NCBI GenBank assembly: GCA_963677885.1
Contig: OY782500.1
Location: 372,001 to 436,000, forward strand
From: UBA1351 sp963677885
Lineage (GTDB): Bacteria; Bacillota; Clostridia; Lachnospirales; Vallitaleaceae
Direction of reading: 5' to 3'
DNA: 64,000 nt
Position numbers and translations under genes: made by a program. Each line of letters opens with the position of its first letter. Positions within the stretch are counted from its first letter, which is position 1. The notes under the pieces were generated by a model, which had not been told where the DNA came from, searched no databases, and worked only from the letters and a program-made list of their open reading frames with translations. Shown piece by piece: positions 60,768-64,000 of the stretch.

Positions 60768-63700
60768 CTACAGGCGTTTAAACAGACGATAAAGCATCAT
60801 AGCTGCATCAGCCCTTGTCATACCTCTTTTTCCGTCAAACAAACCGCTTGAAGCATTAACAACTATGCCCTCTCTTTCTGCCAGAGCTACATATTGCTGT
60901 GCCCATTCTGAAATCACGTCATCAAACTTAAGAATGTACTCACTGCTTGCTATTGGATATCTATATCCCTTTTCTTCATGGAGGCATGCTGCTGCAATCT
61001 TAACCATTTCTTCTTTACTGATTACTTTATCAGGCTTAAATGTACCATCATCGTAACCGTTAATTAATCCTGCTTCCTTGCTGGAAGCCACATAGATAGC
61101 ATACCATGCTTCATCATTTACATCCGTAAAGCTGTTCTCTGCCGTCATATCTGTAAGATACAGGGCTCTTACAATGATCTTAGTGAACTCTGCTCTGGAA
61201 ATGGTTCCATTCGGATTGAAATTATCATCTCCCGTACCATTAATAATTCCCTTTGCAGCAAGTACCTCTATAGCTCTTTGGGTACTCATATCAATGTCAG
61301 ACAAATCATCAAATGCAATTTTATTCTGCATGATATAGTAAATACCACTAATATCTGTCTTAATTTCGACTTTTCCGGTCTTTGAGTTATAGTTACCACC
61401 GATAGCCTCGTCTAATCCATCCTTCACCATAAAGACACAGTCAAAATCAGCCTCAGAAGACGTTGGTGCAAGACCTACAACAAGTTTATTGGCATTTTTC
61501 TCAATAATCTTATTGTCTTTTATCAAGTTAACTTCATATGCATCAATAACACTGGCCTGATTCAGACCAAATCCATTCCACTGACCAATAGCCAGTTGAC
61601 CAATATCAGGTGAATTATTAAAGCTTAGTCCTGTTTCTTTAGTAGTCTCACTGAGGGTAATGGATTTTTTATTAACAGAAATCGTCAAACCACCTTCAAG
61701 ATCATCCTCCATCATTTTCTTTGTCAGTGAAAAACCGATTTTTCCTGTATCAATAACCACAAGATCCAGATCAATATCTTTCATTTCTTCATCGATGAGG
61801 ATATCAACCTTCTCTTCTACCATAGGAACAGATACGCGTAATTCCTTGTGTAAATCCCTGTTCAACTTAATTCCCATTTCTTCAAGCTCAACTTGAAGCT
61901 TACCAATAAGTTCATCTGCCTCTTCTAAGGATGCCTTGACCATATCCATATCTATAACTGCTTGATCATCAATCACTTGAGTCACAATAGTCGAAACCTG
62001 ATGCACTGCATACTCGACAAAAGTTGTAATCTCTTCTACTGCTGCGGCTCCTTCTAACTCACTGGTCTCAAGTCCTCCCAATGACTCAGTAACAAGCGTA
62101 ACTACCTCATCTACACTTTGGTCTTCATCTATTTCCTCATAAGGTAATTCAGGAACTTCTTCTAAAGCCTCAGGCAGATCCTCATCCGTCAATTCTTCTT
62201 CTACGATTGGTTCAGGATCTGGCACTGGTGTAGGTGTTGGAGTTGGTGTTGGTGTAGGTGTAGGTGTTGGTGTAGGTGTAGGTGTTGGTGTTGGTGTAAC
62301 AACCACAGGATCCTCAACCAAATCAACAAACATTCCTCCAGTCCCCATGTTCAATTCATTCATATCAATGGAATAATACTTGTCAGTATCCAAAAGTCCA
62401 TCTTCAAATACAAGCTTATAACCTTTTGGATGTGTCTCATCACCAGGGATCAAGACAATATCATAAGACGTTTGAGATCCTGATGGGAATACAACATCCC
62501 CACTAACCATATCCCTTATTATGAACTCATCAACTAAATCTTCTGTTAACAGTTCATTATAAACCCGAATGATATGACCCTCTTCTTCTGTCGAGGTAAC
62601 ACAGACAGTATTATATTTTTCCAAGTCTCTATTATAAACGTCTTCTCCTGTTCTTCCTGCCACCATACCATCCATGTCAAAATAAGCTGGTGTTTCATTG
62701 ACATCATAGGTTGTCCTAATCAGATACTCAGATATAGGATCCTCACCTAATTTAATGATTTCACCACTGCCAACACTTTGGCCCTGATCATCTAGGACAT
62801 CGACCACTCGACCTTGGTAATCTATACCTGCCTCTTCAAGCAACTGGATAAAATGGAACTGATATCCACTGGATTCACCGATATAATCGGTATAATAATA
62901 TAAACCTTCTAATGTAAAACTAATATAGCTATCATAACTTCTAGAACCTTCTGTGTAGCGAAGGATAAACTCATCTCCGGCTTCAATACCCAAACCAGCA
63001 AGACTAAACACTACGTCATAATTAATAAAACCGGATCCGTCACTGTACATGTCCTCGTGCAATGGATTAGGTAAAACAAGAGGATTTCCCTCTGTACTTC
63101 CATCCCAAGGTATCATTTCAACGGTAATATCATCAATACTTGTAGCCTGTGAATTATTAAACCAATAAGAAAAATAAACATCATTAGATCCCAAGGAGTA
63201 TACATCTTGCCATAAACTACCTTCAAGGGGAACTTCAGCACCGGATCTTAAAACCATGTCAAAAACCTCAGTATCTGCTTTTCCGTCATTCCCGATAATT
63301 AGATTAAATGGTTCAGCACTTGCATAACCCAACTGCCTTAAATCATAGTCTGGCTCAAGAACCACCTCATAAACTCCAGGTTCAAGATCACCTATGGAAA
63401 TGTAATGATCATCACTGCTACTAATTGTATTACCGACATGATTGCCGTTAGTATCAAGAACTTCCAGGAATACATCCTCCGTATCAACAGGAACACCTGC
63501 CTGACTATATATATACGCTCTAGCTTGTACCGCTTGGTCTTTAAAATCAATCGGAGCCCCAACAAGTCCACCACCAGCAATTTCTACTGTTCTCATAGGA
63601 GGAATTGTATTGCCATAGCTACTAGTATGTAAATAATAGATTTCTTCCTTATCCTCAAGATAAATACTTCCATCACCGGCTTTGGTCATAATCTGTCCAT

Positions 63701-64000
63701 ACCATTCCCACTGACCGGAAAGATCATTGGAATAATCAAGATATATTGGCCAACAGGATTTAGGATTGTTCTTGATATCTCTAGCTTGACCGACATAAAC
63801 GCCTTCAGTTAATGGCACATCAATATGATCAATTAAATTACCATCCACGTCATAGGCCATGCCATTGGATACTGTGAACTCAAAAATCTCTGACGGACCA
63901 TAAGTATCATATCCATAAGAAGCTACTCTAATCGCGTAGTCGCCATCAGAAGCCTCTTTAAAAATCACTTGATTATTAGCATAATCATACAACACATTTC
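60768..64000 (-). CDS. large SLH-domain surface protein, partial (N-terminus off the right edge)
   Basis: At least 1,077 residues; the frame is open at the right edge and the GTG at 63995 is only internal. The visible N-terminal 570 residues are beta-rich repeats without a known domain. A (PT)n linker follows, with the DNA showing the matching ggtgta tandem at about 62223-62296. The next 250 residues are helical, then come three SLH domains at the C-terminus (FDDLSDIDMSTQRAIEVLAA, FNPNGTISRAEFTKIIVRAL, FDGKRGMTRADAAMMLYRLF). A secreted S-layer-associated protein. Confidence 0.92.
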   Translation of the reverse strand, partial: NVLYDYANNQVIFKEASDGDYAIRVASYGYDTYGPSEIFEFTVSNGMAYDVDGNLIDHIDVPLTEGVYVGQARDIKNNPKSCWPIYLDYSNDLSGQWEWYGQIMTKAGDGSIYLEDKEEIYYLHTSSYGNTIPPMRTVEIAGGGLVGAPIDFKDQAVQARAYIYSQAGVPVDTEDVFLEVLDTNGNHVGNTISSSDDHYISIGDLEPGVYEVVLEPDYDLRQLGYASAEPFNLIIGNDGKADTEVFDMVLRSGAEVPLEGSLWQDVYSLGSNDVYFSYWFNNSQATSIDDITVEMIPWDGSTEGNPLVLPNPLHEDMYSDGSGFINYDVVFSLAGLGIEAGDEFILRYTEGSRSYDSYISFTLEGLYYYTDYIGESSGYQFHFIQLLEEAGIDYQGRVVDVLDDQGQSVGSGEIIKLGEDPISEYLIRTTYDVNETPAYFDMDGMVAGRTGEDVYNRDLEKYNTVCVTSTEEEGHIIRVYNELLTEDLVDEFIIRDMVSGDVVFPSGSQTSYDIVLIPGDETHPKGYKLVFEDGLLDTDKYYSIDMNELNMGTGGMFVDLVEDPVVVTPTPTPTPTPTPTPTPTPTPTPTPVPDPEPIVEEELTDEDLPEALEEVPELPYEEIDEDQSVDEVVTLVTESLGGLETSELEGAAAVEEITTFVEYAVHQVSTIVTQVIDDQAVIDMDMVKASLEEADELIGKLQVELEEMGIKLNRDLHKELRVSVPMVEEKVDILIDEEMKDIDLDLVVIDTGKIGFSLTKKMMEDDLEGGLTISVNKKSITLSETTKETGLSFNNSPDIGQLAIGQWNGFGLNQASVIDAYEVNLIKDNKIIEKNANKLVVGLAPTSSEADFDCVFMVKDGLDEAIGGNYNSKTGKVEIKTDISGIYYIMQNKIAFDDLSDIDMSTQRAIEVLAAKGIINGTGDDNFNPNGTISRAEFTKIIVRALYLTDMTAENSFTDVNDEAWYAIYVASSKEAGLINGYDDGTFKPDKVISKEEMVKIAAACLHEEKGYRYPIASSEYILKFDDVISEWAQQYVALAEREGIVVNASSGLFDGKRGMTRADAAMMLYRLFKRL
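62223..62296. repeat. 6-bp tandem repeat encoding the Pro-Thr linker
   Basis: ggtgta and ggtgtt repeat about twelve times, coding for PTPTPT on the minus strand. It could vary in length by slippage. Confidence 0.85.

Overview
The window looks like chromosomal DNA of a low-GC, Gram-positive, anaerobic clostridium. Supporting signs are intrinsic terminators everywhere, strong AGGAGG ribosome sites, S-layer-homology proteins, a BY-kinase capsule operon, a PduO-type adenosyltransferase, GGDEF proteins and a guanine riboswitch before xpt. I cannot name the genus. Most genes lie on the minus strand. Both ends cut a gene: a zinc-ribbon membrane protein on the left and a large S-layer protein on the right.

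Layout. 0-3 kb: zinc-ribbon protein and an rpsA-like S1 protein. 3.0-5.1 kb: a gene-poor island with three large imperfect palindromes, a 5 x 100-bp tandem array and a small type I toxin-antitoxin-like module. 5.1-15.6 kb: housekeeping and accessory genes (xpt with riboswitch, nucleotidyltransferase, RAYT transposase, ilvE, REC-GGDEF protein, ung, gltX, M23 peptidase, ispF). 15.6-18.7 kb: capsule control operon (membrane protein, CpsB phosphatase, CpsC, CpsD BY-kinase). 19-29 kb: small stress-type proteins, a YhaN/SbcC-like ATPase with an odd partner, a phosphodiester glycosidase, an SLH protein, an acetyltransferase and PduO. 29-36 kb: TAXI-TRAP transporter and manC. 36-41 kb: AraC regulator, bacteriohemerythrin, ferredoxin-like membrane protein and a GGDEF enzyme. 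41-58 kb: a long, mostly overlapping minus-strand cell-surface glycopolymer locus (Ugd, VanZ, two NTP transferases, HAD, two TagB/TagF-type transferases, IspD/TarI-type cytidylyltransferase, two ATP-grasp proteins, an Aat-like transferase). Embedded in it is a lasso-peptide-like RiPP cassette: precursor, ABC exporter, B2 protease, HPr-kinase-like protein, PqqD/B1 and nucleotidyltransferase. It has no cyclase. 58-64 kb: HTH, FHA, CpaE-like ATPase and SLH protein.

The most unusual content is of two kinds. First, several families of non-coding palindromic elements. One 80-bp family (three copies at 19.7, 25.4 and 29.0 kb) keeps an identical hairpin core but has different, self-complementary arms at each locus, always just beyond the terminator of a minus-strand gene. 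Second, the cyclase-less RiPP cassette, whose 37-residue precursor has a lasso-type leader but no Asp/Glu in the core to form a lasso ring.

The glycopolymer genes, BY-kinase system, SLH proteins and ManC/Ugd together suggest a cell with an elaborate, phosphate-rich surface polymer. All functions are inferred by reading motifs; no database search was run.
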